A stretch of DNA of 64,000 nucleotides from Salinimicrobium xinjiangense DSM 19287 (GCF_000423585.1 NZ_KE384054.1:62001-126000), one strand, 5' to 3'; positions 53,090 to 62,594 are shown, counted from the stretch's first letter. Numbers and translations are program-made. Notes: generated by a model not told the origin, from the letters alone.

Positions 53090-54724
53090 ATGAATAATGT
53101 TGACCCTACCAAAACTGATGCCTGGAGAAAATTAGAGGCGCATTTTGAAAAAGTTTCCAATATAAACCTAAAGGAAGAATTTAATAATAATCCGGGGCGG
53201 GCCGAAGCCTTTACTATAAAGTGGGAAGATTTTTATGTAGACTACAGTAAAAATCTGATCACTGAAGACACAAAATCTTTACTTACGGAGCTGGCGCGGG
53301 AAGCCGGATTAAAGGAGGCTGTAAATGCTCTTTTTGGAGGGGATACAATTAATCAAACTGAAGGTCGCGCTGTATTGCATACCGCCTTGCGGGAAGAAAA
53401 GAATGCGGAGGTTGAGGTTGAGGGAGAAAACGTAATTCCGGAAGTTTTCCAGGTAAAGGAAAAGATTAAAAATTTTAGCTACTCGGTTATTACCGGGGCT
53501 AAAAAGGGATTTACGGGTAAAGCTTTTACCGATATTGTGAATATAGGGATTGGAGGATCAGATCTTGGTCCGGTAATGGTTACTGAAGCCCTGGAATATT
53601 ATAAAAACCATCTTAAGGTACATTTTGTCTCTAATGTAGATGGAGATCATGTGCAGGAGGTTATAAAGGATCTTAACCCCGAAACTACTCTTTTTGTTAT
53701 AGTTTCAAAGTCATTTTCTACCCAGGAAACCCTCACGAATTCCACTACAATTCGAAAATGGTTTACTTCAAAAGCCCCGGCCGATGCTGTTGCCAAACAT
53801 TTCGTTGCTGTTTCCAGTAATGTAAAGGCAGTAGAGGAATTTGGAATTGAGACAGAGAACATATTCCCCATGTGGGATTGGGTTGGCGGCCGTTTTTCTC
53901 TATGGAGTGCCGTAGGATTGTCTATTAGCCTTTCGATTGGCTATAATAACTTTGAAGCTTTACTTGAGGGTGCACGTAAAATGGATGTGCATTTTAAAGA
54001 GACCGAATTTGAAAATAATATTCCTGTACAACTTGCTCTTTTGACCATTTGGTACAATAACTTCTTTAAATCCGAAACTCAGGCTGTTATTCCCTACACT
54101 CAATATCTTCACAGGTTTCCCGCTTATTTACAGCAGGCCATTATGGAAAGCAATGGTAAGGGGGTAGACAGAAATGGAAACGAGGTTTCATATCAAACCG
54201 GCAACGTTGTTTGGGGAGAGCCTGGAACTAATTCCCAACATGCATTTTTTCAGTTGATCCACCAGGGAACGAAATTGATTCCGGCAGATTTTATCGGATT
54301 CAAAAGATCCTTACATGATCAAAAAGAGCATCACGACAAGCTCATGGCCAACTTTTTTGCCCAAACCGAAGCCTTGTTGCAGGGAAAAGATTCCGGTGAA
54401 GTTCAGAAGGAACTGGAAGGGAAAAATATGGATGCTTCTATGGTTAAGGAATTGTTGCCATTTAAGGTCTTTAAAGGTAATAATCCCACTACCACTATTC
54501 TCATAGAAAAATTGACTCCGCAGAGTTTAGGAAAGTTAATTGCGCTGTATGAACACCAGATCTTTGTGCAGGGAATCATTTGGAATATATATAGTTATGA
54601 TCAATGGGGAGTAGAACTTGGAAAGCAATTGGCAACCAATATTTTGAAAGAGATAGAAAAAAATGATGTCGGAAAGCACGATTCTTCTACCTCCCGAATG
54701 TTAAATTTTTATCTACAAGAATAA
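53090..54724 (+). CDS. pgi: glucose-6-phosphate isomerase
   Basis: This is a 544-residue glycolytic enzyme interconverting glucose-6-P and fructose-6-P. The signature VNIGIGGSDLGPVMVTEAL and the second region VSKSFSTQETLTNS are present. The catalytic Glu/His regions (GVDRNGNEVSY, WGEPGTNSQHAFFQLIHQG) and the C-terminal lysine region (GVELGKQLATNIL) follow. It is complete and ordinary for the family. It ends at a terminator. Confidence 0.96.
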   Translation: MNNVDPTKTDAWRKLEAHFEKVSNINLKEEFNNNPGRAEAFTIKWEDFYVDYSKNLITEDTKSLLTELAREAGLKEAVNALFGGDTINQTEGRAVLHTALREEKNAEVEVEGENVIPEVFQVKEKIKNFSYSVITGAKKGFTGKAFTDIVNIGIGGSDLGPVMVTEALEYYKNHLKVHFVSNVDGDHVQEVIKDLNPETTLFVIVSKSFSTQETLTNSTTIRKWFTSKAPADAVAKHFVAVSSNVKAVEEFGIETENIFPMWDWVGGRFSLWSAVGLSISLSIGYNNFEALLEGARKMDVHFKETEFENNIPVQLALLTIWYNNFFKSETQAVIPYTQYLHRFPAYLQQAIMESNGKGVDRNGNEVSYQTGNVVWGEPGTNSQHAFFQLIHQGTKLIPADFIGFKRSLHDQKEHHDKLMANFFAQTEALLQGKDSGEVQKELEGKNMDASMVKELLPFKVFKGNNPTTTILIEKLTPQSLGKLIALYEHQIFVQGIIWNIYSYDQWGVELGKQLATNILKEIEKNDVGKHDSSTSRMLNFYLQE

Positions 54725-54751
54725 CAGATACTTAGCTTATTTGGAGTATAT

Positions 54752-54788
54752 AAAAACAACCTCTTGATTTTCAAGAGGTTGTTTTGTT
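54752..54788 (+). terminator. pgi terminator
   Basis: AAAACAACCTCTTGA (54753-54767) pairs with TCAAGAGGTTGTTTT (54771-54785), a 15-bp perfect stem with a 3-nt loop. A-rich left and T-rich right flanks make it potentially bidirectional. Confidence 0.88.
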
Positions 54789-54909
54789 TGGGACATGTTG
54801 AAAACGTTTGGACTTTTGTGAAAAACTCTTAACCTTAAGTTAAAGGATATATTTAAAGAAAGTTGTTCTTTTGCATCAACTTTTTAAACACAAACTAACA
54901 AATTACACA

Positions 54910-57447
54910 ATGAGGAAATTTTTAGCATTAGCGTTCTTTTTGACGTCAGCTACAATTTTTGCACAAGGAGTGGTTACCGGTACGGTGATCGATTCTGAGA
55001 TGGATGCGCCTCTTCCCGGAGCTAACGTGCGGGTAGAGGGAACAACAACCGGAACTGTGACCGATTTTGGCGGATTATTCAGCCTTGAGGTGGACAGGAC
55101 CAGTGGTATCCTGGAAATTAGCTACGTAGGTTTTGAAACCAAAAGAGTGCCTTTTACTGTGGCTAATCGTCAAACAATAGACCTTGGTCGTATTCTCCTT
55201 GCTCCTGATGCAGATGCTCTGGAGGAGGTCATCGTTACAACTTATTCTATTGCGATAGATCGAAAAACGCCGGTTGCTGTTTCTACAATTAGAGCCGAAG
55301 CTATTGAAACAGAATTAGGAAACCAGGAATTTCCTGAAATTCTAAAATCTACTCCGGGGGTATATGCCACTAAAGGAGGTGGAGGATTTGGAGATTCAGA
55401 GATTCGTCTTAGAGGTTTTGAATCAGAGAACATTGCAGTACTTATCAATGGTATTCCTGTAAACGACATGGAAAACGGTCGTGTTTACTGGAGTAACTGG
55501 GCAGGTCTTTCAGATGTTACCAGATTCATGCAGGTACAAAGAGGTCTTGGAGCTTCAAAAGTAGCTGTTCCATCTATTGGAGGAACTATTAACATTGTGA
55601 CAAGAACTACCGATGCCAAAGAAGGAGGGAGTGTTTTCTATTCTCTTGGAAATGATGGATATCAAAAAGTTTCAGCCACTGTTTCAACAGGTAAAATGGA
55701 CAATGGTTGGGCTGCTACTGTTTCAGGTGCTAAAGTAAGCGGAGATGGATATGTCGATGGGACTGAGTTTGATGGGTTTTCTTACTTCATAAATATTGCT
55801 AAAGAACTTAATAAGAGCCATGAGTTGTCTTTTACTGCTTTTGGAGCACAGCAAAGACACGGGCAGCGTCAAAACGCTTTGCCAATGGAAATCTACAGAT
55901 TCAGCGAAAGCGGTACAAGATTTAACCAGGACTGGGGTTACAAGAATGGACAGGTTGTTCATGTAGAGGATAACTTCTACCACAAACCTCAAATGTCCTT
56001 GAATCATTACTGGACTATTTCTGACGATACAAAAGTTAATACATCTGCTTATGCTTCCTTTGGTTCTGGAGGTGGTGGTGGATTTGGTGGAGTAAACAAG
56101 TTTGGTCTTGGTACCGCTACCAGCCCTTCTCCTTACCGTGATGGTTATCTTCAGCCCTTGAACCTCGATTTGATCGTAGACGAGAATGTGGAGCGTGGAG
56201 CTTTGGGAGCTGAGACTTATCTTAGAGCTTCAAGAAATGATCACGCATGGTATGGTGTTCTTTCTACTATCAACTCTATGGTGCTTCCAAATGTTGAATT
56301 TACAGGAGGTCTTGATTTTAGATATTATGAAGGATCGCACTTTACAGAGGTTACAGATCTTCTTGGTGGTGCATATGTTTTGGATAACTCTAATGTAAAT
56401 GATCCTCTAAATCCTGCGAGAGTTGGTGACAAAATCAGTTACTACGATGTGGGAACAGTTTTATGGGAAGGAGTATTTGCTCAGGCAGAGTATTCCCAGG
56501 ATGCTGTTACAGCTTTCGTTACCGTTGCAGCGTCGAATACCTCTTATAAAAGAAAAGATTACTTCAACTACCTTGATACAGATCCGCTTCAGGAAACAGA
56601 TTACCAGCATTTCTTTGGATATAGCGCAAAAGGTGGGGCTAACTATAACTTAGACAGCAACAACAACATTTTTGCTAACATTGGGTATTTCGAAAAAGCT
56701 CCTTTCTCTAATGCTGTTTTTCTTAACTTTAGAAACGATATCAACGCAGGAGCAGAGAATCAGAAGATATTTAGTGCAGAACTTGGTTATGGATACCGTA
56801 GCACTAACTTCAGGGCAGATTTGAATGTTTACCGTACAGAGTGGAATGATAAAACTTTTGTACAAAGATTCCAACAACCTGATGGTACAACGGCATCTGC
56901 GAACATTCTTGGATTAAATGCACTTCACCAGGGTATTGAACTTGAGTTCAGTTACCGTCCGTTCGAGAGACTTACCTTAACAGGTATGGCATCATTAGGA
57001 GACTGGACATGGAAAAATGATATTACTGGTGTTGATATTTACAATGAAGACCAGGAAATTGTGAGAACAATTAATCTTTACGTGGCCGACCTAAAAGTTG
57101 GTGGATCTGCTCAAACAACTTTTGCGGCCGGTGCAGACCTGGAAGTATTTGAAGGAACTACTTTACGTGCAGACTGGAATTATTATGATGATCTTTATGC
57201 ACAATTTGATCCTGAAACCAGAAGTACCAGAGAACTTGGACAGTCATGGGAATTGCCGGAATTTGGACTATTTGATGTTGGTTTGACTCATAAGTTTGAT
57301 CTTGGTGATTTTGAAGCCATGTTGATTGGAAACGTAAACAACGTATTGGATACAGATTACATTGCAATTGCCCGTGGTGGAGTTAACGATGGGGTATTTT
57401 ACGGATTTGGAAGAACCTTCAACGTAGGTGCAAAAATTAAATTCTAA
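54910..57447 (+). CDS. TonB-dependent receptor with carboxypeptidase-regulatory N-domain
   Basis: This is an 845-residue outer-membrane receptor. A signal peptide (MRKFLALAFFLTSATIFAQG) precedes a carboxypeptidase-D-regulatory domain about 20-105 (GTVTDFGGLFSLEV). The plug domain spans about 125-230 (DSEIRLRGFESENIAVLINGI, VYWSNWAGLSDV). The barrel ends in GFGRTFNVGAKIKF. An in-frame ATG at 54871 is discarded in favour of the signal-bearing start. The next gene is a repeat lipoprotein and then a surface DNase, so the ligand may be a nucleic-acid-derived compound or phosphate. It is related to the partial receptor at 62595. Confidence 0.92.
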   Translation: MRKFLALAFFLTSATIFAQGVVTGTVIDSEMDAPLPGANVRVEGTTTGTVTDFGGLFSLEVDRTSGILEISYVGFETKRVPFTVANRQTIDLGRILLAPDADALEEVIVTTYSIAIDRKTPVAVSTIRAEAIETELGNQEFPEILKSTPGVYATKGGGGFGDSEIRLRGFESENIAVLINGIPVNDMENGRVYWSNWAGLSDVTRFMQVQRGLGASKVAVPSIGGTINIVTRTTDAKEGGSVFYSLGNDGYQKVSATVSTGKMDNGWAATVSGAKVSGDGYVDGTEFDGFSYFINIAKELNKSHELSFTAFGAQQRHGQRQNALPMEIYRFSESGTRFNQDWGYKNGQVVHVEDNFYHKPQMSLNHYWTISDDTKVNTSAYASFGSGGGGGFGGVNKFGLGTATSPSPYRDGYLQPLNLDLIVDENVERGALGAETYLRASRNDHAWYGVLSTINSMVLPNVEFTGGLDFRYYEGSHFTEVTDLLGGAYVLDNSNVNDPLNPARVGDKISYYDVGTVLWEGVFAQAEYSQDAVTAFVTVAASNTSYKRKDYFNYLDTDPLQETDYQHFFGYSAKGGANYNLDSNNNIFANIGYFEKAPFSNAVFLNFRNDINAGAENQKIFSAELGYGYRSTNFRADLNVYRTEWNDKTFVQRFQQPDGTTASANILGLNALHQGIELEFSYRPFERLTLTGMASLGDWTWKNDITGVDIYNEDQEIVRTINLYVADLKVGGSAQTTFAAGADLEVFEGTTLRADWNYYDDLYAQFDPETRSTRELGQSWELPEFGLFDVGLTHKFDLGDFEAMLIGNVNNVLDTDYIAIARGGVNDGVFYGFGRTFNVGAKIKF

Positions 57448-57459
57448 AAAAAATTAAAA

Positions 57460-59181
57460 ATGAAAAATTCAATTTATTTCTTAATGATGTTCCTGGGCTT
57501 TGCTCTTACGAGTTGTGAGCCTATGGAAGACATTCATGACGAACTGGATGCACGTCTGGACAACCGTGCCATCGAAGGAATGGCTGAGTATACGCTCACA
57601 GACGATGATTACGATGATCTTGATCTTCAATTTGGAAACTTTAGTTCTCTTGAAGAAGCGGGTAATCTTATACCGCAACTATTGGCTGATAAATTTCCCG
57701 TGTGGGGAGAGGGCTCGCTTGCCCAGGTTACCTTTGACCTTTATGCGCCTATCAACCCTGAAGAGTATACAGTAGTTGATGCAGATTATACCGCAATGGG
57801 TCTTGATGCAAATTACTTTACAAGCAGCTCACAAATTACCAGCTTCCTCCGTGCAAAATTTCCACAGGCAGAAGCTAACGATTACGTAAAGCTCACTTAC
57901 AGGGCTGTTGCAGTTGAGATCGAATATGATATTACAAATGATGATTTTAACCTGATTGGTGAAGAATTGGGGGATACTTATCCGGCACCGGCTTCCAGTG
58001 CAGCGCAATACAACAACTTTGACAGAAGAGAAGGCAGAAGCGCTTACTGGAGCAATGAAATGATCCTTGATGCCATTAACGTGGTACTTAGCGAGAATTT
58101 CCCTGATGTTGAGGGGCAAACTTACCAGGTTTCTTACAGGATCTATGATGGAAGTCCCGGTACAGAAACTATGGATGTTAAATTTGATGGTTCAAAATAT
58201 ATAATGATCGGTGGAACTGCTTACCAGTTCGATAACGATGATTATGACCTTGTTGGAACTGAGCTTGGAGATGATTATCCAGGGCCTGCAGGAAACGCTG
58301 CTCAATATAACAGCTTCGATGTAAGATCTACAAGTTCAAACTATTGGAGCGAAGAAATGATCCTTGAGGCTATCAATGTTATTCTAATGGAGAGATATCC
58401 TGATGCTACAGAAGGAGCTCAGTTTGATGTAACTTATGCAGCTTATAGTGGATCTGTAAGCTCTGTTATTAAATCTGTTATACTTACAGATGGGGAATAT
58501 GTAATTGATACCACTGCAACTGTAGATACCATAATGGTAACAGATGTATATGCTTATGGTGACGGAAGATGGATGATGCCTTTGGAATTGCCTGAGAACA
58601 TTTACAGAACTGACTTCGGTCAAAGATTCAATAACTTCAGTAGTGAGGGTGATGCAGGTTTCTATATCGGAAGATGGTTAGAGCCTCGTTTCCCATACGC
58701 TCAGGAGGGTGATTTTGTTTCTGTGGAATATCAATACTACAACGGAAGCGCTACAGTTGATCGTTACGCAAGTTTCGTTTATGATGAGAATGACAGAGAG
58801 TGGGAATTTATTCCAAGTGTAATTCAGCAAACACTACAGTTTGGTCATGAAGGTTCAGGTTGGGTAGTAGATAATACTATTGTATACAATTTAATTCCTT
58901 CCGATTATGCTTTGATTGGAGATGAACTTATGGAAGCATATCCTGGACCTGCTGCCAGCGCAAAGAGATATAACAACTTTGACAGAAGACCGGGTAATGC
59001 CAACCAGTGGACAGACGCTATGTTGATCGAAGCTTTCAACATCCTGTTGAACGAAAAAGTTGCACCGGGTGCACAGGAAGGTCAAAAATACCTTATGACC
59101 TTTGACATCTACAACGGCACTAATACAATCGAACAAATGCACCTTATCAAACAGAATGGTGAATGGGTTCCTGTACAATAG
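57460..59181 (+). CDS. repeat-containing surface lipoprotein, unknown function
   Basis: This is a 573-residue lipoprotein, with lipobox LTSC (Cys19) followed by the acidic EPMEDIHDE. The body is made of at least six related units. Three long units (about 156-231, 255-331 and 476-553) share the pattern YxxxxxDYxLIGxELxxxYPGP, then YNNFDRR, a W, and a hydrophobic helix DAINVVL/EAFNILL. Shorter units lie at about 44-95, 103-150 and 382-429. No SusD fold or enzyme motif is apparent. It lies 12 bp after the receptor gene and before a terminator, so it is likely the receptor's surface partner. The repeat is not one I can name. Confidence 0.85.
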   Translation: MKNSIYFLMMFLGFALTSCEPMEDIHDELDARLDNRAIEGMAEYTLTDDDYDDLDLQFGNFSSLEEAGNLIPQLLADKFPVWGEGSLAQVTFDLYAPINPEEYTVVDADYTAMGLDANYFTSSSQITSFLRAKFPQAEANDYVKLTYRAVAVEIEYDITNDDFNLIGEELGDTYPAPASSAAQYNNFDRREGRSAYWSNEMILDAINVVLSENFPDVEGQTYQVSYRIYDGSPGTETMDVKFDGSKYIMIGGTAYQFDNDDYDLVGTELGDDYPGPAGNAAQYNSFDVRSTSSNYWSEEMILEAINVILMERYPDATEGAQFDVTYAAYSGSVSSVIKSVILTDGEYVIDTTATVDTIMVTDVYAYGDGRWMMPLELPENIYRTDFGQRFNNFSSEGDAGFYIGRWLEPRFPYAQEGDFVSVEYQYYNGSATVDRYASFVYDENDREWEFIPSVIQQTLQFGHEGSGWVVDNTIVYNLIPSDYALIGDELMEAYPGPAASAKRYNNFDRRPGNANQWTDAMLIEAFNILLNEKVAPGAQEGQKYLMTFDIYNGTNTIEQMHLIKQNGEWVPVQ

Positions 59182-59208
59182 ACCGGGTAATATAAAAATA
59201 TAAAACAG

Positions 59209-59240
59209 AAACCTCTTAGCTTAAAGTTAAGAGGTTTTTG
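59209..59240 (+). terminator. terminator after the repeat lipoprotein gene
   Basis: AAACCTCTTA (59209-59218) pairs with TAAGAGGTTT (59228-59237), with a 9-nt loop and T-run. Downstream the DNase gene begins after 44 bp, so its expression may depend on read-through or its own promoter. Confidence 0.8.
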
Positions 59241-59283
59241 TGCTTTAAATCACACGGAATAATTCCGGGTAAAAATTTTTTTA

Positions 59284-60912
59284 ATGAAGAAGATCCTATT
59301 TCTATTGGCCGCTGTTATGATACTCGGCTGCAGTAAAGATGATGAGGGAGGAGTAGCCCCACCAAAACAGCCTGAGGTAGAATTGCCTGTAGCTGTTGAT
59401 GACGAACTAAGTACTTCAGAGAACACTGCTTTAACCTTCAGCGGTCTGCTGGACAATGATACCGTATTCGATTTTGCCCGGATTACCGCGATTGACGCTC
59501 AGACCTCAAAAGGAGGAACAGTTGTAGATAACCGTGACGGCACCTATACATATACACCTCCCGCAGATTTTATGGGAGAAGACACTTTTGAATATACTAT
59601 GTGTGACAACGCCTCGCCTAAAAACTGCTCAAACGCTACAGTGACTGTCACTGTGACGGCTGCTGCGGTTGAGGCTGTAGATGATTCTTATGAGTCGCAG
59701 GAGGACCAGGTTTTAGTGATCTCCAACTTTTTGGCTAATGATCAATTTCCTGAAAATGGAGTGGTTTCTGTTGCGGGAACCGGGGAAACTGAAGGAACTG
59801 TTGAACTTCAAAGCGATGGTAAAATAAAATACACTCCTGCTCAGGGTTTTGCAGGGGAAGACAGTTTCACATATACCATATGTAATGATCACGAAACTTC
59901 CACCTGCTCCACTGCAACAATTACAGTTACAGTTATTGATGAAGGTTCGCCCGTAGCTGCCAATGATGAGGTAGTAATGAGTCTTGGAACTTCCAGTATT
60001 ACTATAAGCAGCTTACTGAATAACGACACCGTTATTGATGATGCAGAGATCACTTCTGTTGAAGCAACAGGAAGCGGTAGTGTTCAGTTAAATGATGATG
60101 GTACTGTAACTTATACTCCGATGGTCGGGTTTACGGGGAATGACACCTTTACCTATAGCCTGTGTGATGATGACACGCCAGATCCCACCTGTTCTACCGC
60201 TACTGTTACGGTATCAGTGGTTGAGTCAGTTTCTTTTAGTATCCCTGCAAACCTTCAGGACTACTACAGTGACTTTTTCGTTACTACAGATAAGGATCTG
60301 AACCTGGTGCTCATTTCAGATTACACCATAGATGCTCATACTACCATTCTTTCTTATGGACAGCGTCACAATTATCTTTATGATGCAGACGAAGATCTGG
60401 ACAATCCTGACAATGTAATTCTTATGTACACAGGGGAATCAAGATATTGGGAAGAATACTGGTCAGATTCCAATAGCTATTCACCGCAGACCTTTAATAC
60501 TGAACATATATATCCTCAGTCACGTTTGAGTAGCGCAGATGCGGTTACAGACCTTCACCATTTGAGAGTGGCAGACTCCGAAATTAATTCCACTCGTCTT
60601 AACTATCCCTTTACTGAAGGTAGTGGTGATGCAAAACTTATCAACGGTAACAGCTGGTATCCGGGCGATGAATGGAAAGGAGATGTTGCAAGAATGATTC
60701 TATACCTAAACATTAGATATGGAGAAACCTTTAATAAGGTTGGAAATCTTGACCTTTTCCTTAAATGGAATGCAGAAGACCCTGTTTCAGCTTTTGAAAT
60801 TCAGCGGAACAATGTGATAGAAACTGCACAGGGAAACAGGAATCCATTTATTGACAATCCTTACCTGGCTAATCTTATCTGGGGAGGACCTCAGGCAGAA
60901 AATCGCTGGTAA
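59284..60912 (+). CDS. surface endonuclease I-type DNase with three Ig-like domains
   Basis: This is a 542-residue lipoprotein, with lipobox LGC (Cys16) followed by SKDDEGG. This fits the K-(D/E)2 surface-export consensus reported for flavobacterial lipoproteins. Three Ig-like/cadherin-like repeats (about 37-126, 131-217, 224-312) share the pattern NDT ... YTP ... FxGxDTFxY. The C-terminal nuclease (about 320-542) has the endonuclease-I motifs FNTEHIYPQS (H408), DLHHLRVAD (423-431), an Asn at 435, and QGNRNPFIDNPYL (516-528). It probably cleaves extracellular DNA or RNA. A terminator follows. Confidence 0.92.
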   Translation: MKKILFLLAAVMILGCSKDDEGGVAPPKQPEVELPVAVDDELSTSENTALTFSGLLDNDTVFDFARITAIDAQTSKGGTVVDNRDGTYTYTPPADFMGEDTFEYTMCDNASPKNCSNATVTVTVTAAAVEAVDDSYESQEDQVLVISNFLANDQFPENGVVSVAGTGETEGTVELQSDGKIKYTPAQGFAGEDSFTYTICNDHETSTCSTATITVTVIDEGSPVAANDEVVMSLGTSSITISSLLNNDTVIDDAEITSVEATGSGSVQLNDDGTVTYTPMVGFTGNDTFTYSLCDDDTPDPTCSTATVTVSVVESVSFSIPANLQDYYSDFFVTTDKDLNLVLISDYTIDAHTTILSYGQRHNYLYDADEDLDNPDNVILMYTGESRYWEEYWSDSNSYSPQTFNTEHIYPQSRLSSADAVTDLHHLRVADSEINSTRLNYPFTEGSGDAKLINGNSWYPGDEWKGDVARMILYLNIRYGETFNKVGNLDLFLKWNAEDPVSAFEIQRNNVIETAQGNRNPFIDNPYLANLIWGGPQAENRW

Positions 60913-60933
60913 CAGTTTCTGAATAACCAGAAT

Positions 60934-60965
60934 AAACCGCTCTTTCTCAGGGAGCGGTTTTTTTA
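60934..60965 (+). terminator. terminator after the DNase gene
   Basis: AAACCGCTC (60934-60942) pairs with GAGCGGTTT (60952-60960), followed by TTTTTATT. Confidence 0.85.
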
Positions 60966-61004
60966 TTCAAAAAAACTATCTTTACCCGTATAAACCAATT
61001 TATT

Positions 61005-61442
61005 ATGTACGAAACTGTTTCTTTTATTCATTCCTGGTGGGCCTATCTGGTCGTGCTGGTTCTAATAATTACTGTAATACTATCTTTTGTTGGACTAGCC
61101 AGTAAAAAAGATTATGGTGCTACCGATTTCAGATTAGCGCTTTTTACTCTTATTACAACTCATATTCAGCTGCTTATTGGGATAGTTCTTTATTTCGTAG
61201 CGCCATATTTTCAGGCTTTTGGTCAGGTTGGAATGGGAGGAGTAATGAAAGACTCTACCTTACGGCTTTACCTTGTTGAGCACCCTCTAATGATGATCCT
61301 CGCTGTGATCCTCATAACTATTGGTTATTCAAAACATAAAAAGAAGCTTACCTCAAGACCAAAATTTAAGACGCTTGCGATCTTTTATACTATCGCACTC
61401 ATCTTTATGTTGTCCAGAATACCCTGGTCTGCCTGGTTCTAA
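61005..61442 (+). CDS. polytopic membrane protein, possible heme-binding
   Basis: This is a 145-residue inner-membrane protein with four helices (about 12-31, 44-68, 91-110, 122-138). Histidines occur at helix ends or inside (H9 in FIHSWWAYL, H53 in TTHIQLLIG, H93 in VEHPLMMIL), spaced as in small cytochrome-b-like proteins. The C-terminus ends in SRIPWSAWF. I do not recognise a named family with certainty. It lies between the DNase and the convergent exonuclease-like gene, and its stop overlaps that gene's 3' end by 4 bp. Confidence 0.75.
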   Translation: MYETVSFIHSWWAYLVVLVLIITVILSFVGLASKKDYGATDFRLALFTLITTHIQLLIGIVLYFVAPYFQAFGQVGMGGVMKDSTLRLYLVEHPLMMILAVILITIGYSKHKKKLTSRPKFKTLAIFYTIALIFMLSRIPWSAWF

Positions 61443-62500
61443 TCGTTCTTTCGAACAAGAAGAATATAAACGGGGAAGTGGTCACTATAGCCATCGGTGA
61501 ATCCCGTGCTGCCAAAGCTTCTGAAAGGGTAACCTTTGTATTGCCCCGAGGGAGTTACCAAAAATGGCTCATTAAAAATATAGGCCCTGAAAAATGTAAA
61601 TTTTGTAGGGTCTTTTTCTATTAAAGATTTTGAGACAAGTATCTGGTCGAAAAGGTTCCATTTATCCCTGTAAGCAAGACTGCCCGCACCTGTTTTTGCC
61701 ATTCCAGCATATGGATTATAGAAATCTTTTAATCCTACCTGATCCTTTTTTGATTTAGCTCCAAGTACTTTCCGAAGACTTTTATTTTGAGGATCATCGT
61801 TAAAATCTCCCATTATAATGATCCTTGCATAGGGGTCAATTCTTTGAAGGGAATCTGTGATCTTCAGGTTTAGACGGGCTGCATTTTCTCTTTTATGGCT
61901 GCTCAGTTTTTCACCTCCGCTTCTCGACGGCCAGTGATTTACCAGCAGGTGAATTGGTTCTCCTCCCAGGTTTCCGCTTACTACCAGTTGATCTCTGGTG
62001 TATATTCTGTTGTCCGGAACTTTAGGATCATATAAAACCAATTCATGTTTAGTAGAATTTTGAGGAGAAAAGATCTTTTTCCGATATAACAATGCGACGT
62101 CTATGCCTCTTCTGTCCGGGGAATCATAATGTATGATATCATATCCATAAGGTGCCAAAAGTGGTGTTTTTACGAGATCTTCCAGAACCTGCAGATTTTC
62201 CACTTCGCAAACACCGAGAATATCTGGTGGCCCGCCGGTATGTTCCTGGCCAATCCTGCTTATGGCAAATGCCATGTTGTTCAGCTTTTTTTGATAGACC
62301 TCTTCGGTCCATCTGTCTTTTCCTGTAGGAGTCCTGTCGTCGTCAAAAATAAGGGGATCATCAAAAATGTCGTAGAGATTCTCTAGGTTATAAAAAGCAA
62401 TATTGGCCACTTGATAATCCTCCTTTTGCTGTGCGTTTACCGAATTTAAGGTTCCAAGAATTATCCCTAAACAGAGCCTGACAATATTTTTTATAACCAC
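61439..62500 (-). CDS. secreted endonuclease/exonuclease/phosphatase family enzyme
   Basis: This is a 353-residue exported metal-dependent phosphoesterase of the DNase I/EEP superfamily. A signal peptide (cleavage about VNAQQ) leads into IAFYNLENLYD, the catalytic Glu in LGVCEVENLQVL, RRGIDVALLYR, the His in LVNHWPSRSGG, the Asp/Asn pair in IIMGDFNDDPQ and YSDHFPV (SDH motif). It probably cleaves nucleic acid or nucleotides outside the cell membrane. It is divergent from a TonB receptor (62595); the intervening 94 bp holds a minus-strand -7 box. Confidence 0.92.
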   Translation of the reverse strand: MVIKNIVRLCLGIILGTLNSVNAQQKEDYQVANIAFYNLENLYDIFDDPLIFDDDRTPTGKDRWTEEVYQKKLNNMAFAISRIGQEHTGGPPDILGVCEVENLQVLEDLVKTPLLAPYGYDIIHYDSPDRRGIDVALLYRKKIFSPQNSTKHELVLYDPKVPDNRIYTRDQLVVSGNLGGEPIHLLVNHWPSRSGGEKLSSHKRENAARLNLKITDSLQRIDPYARIIIMGDFNDDPQNKSLRKVLGAKSKKDQVGLKDFYNPYAGMAKTGAGSLAYRDKWNLFDQILVSKSLIEKDPTKFTFFRAYIFNEPFLVTPSGQYKGYPFRSFGSTGFTDGYSDHFPVYILLVRKND

Positions 62501-62537
62501 CTGATTTTTATTTTGTTAAAAATGATTTTAAGCGGAT

Positions 62538-62565
62538 CAAAGATAGAATAAATAACGTATTATTG
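62538..62565. promoter_or_regulatory. divergent promoter region, EEP enzyme / TonB receptor
   Basis: Minus-strand TATCTTTG (62545-62538) precedes the EEP gene by 37 bp. On the plus strand TATTATTG (62558-62565), one mismatch to the -7 consensus, precedes the receptor start by 29 bp. The two boxes are only 12 bp apart, so the promoters overlap and may be co-regulated. Confidence 0.5.
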
Positions 62566-62594
62566 CGCGCTAATCGCCTCCCCTGTAGTGATTT

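Noticed and set aside
54910-59181. SusC/SusD polysaccharide-utilisation pair
   Set aside because: The lipoprotein has no SusD features (TPR-like helices, RagB signature) but repeated beta-rich units, and no glycoside hydrolase is present in the window.
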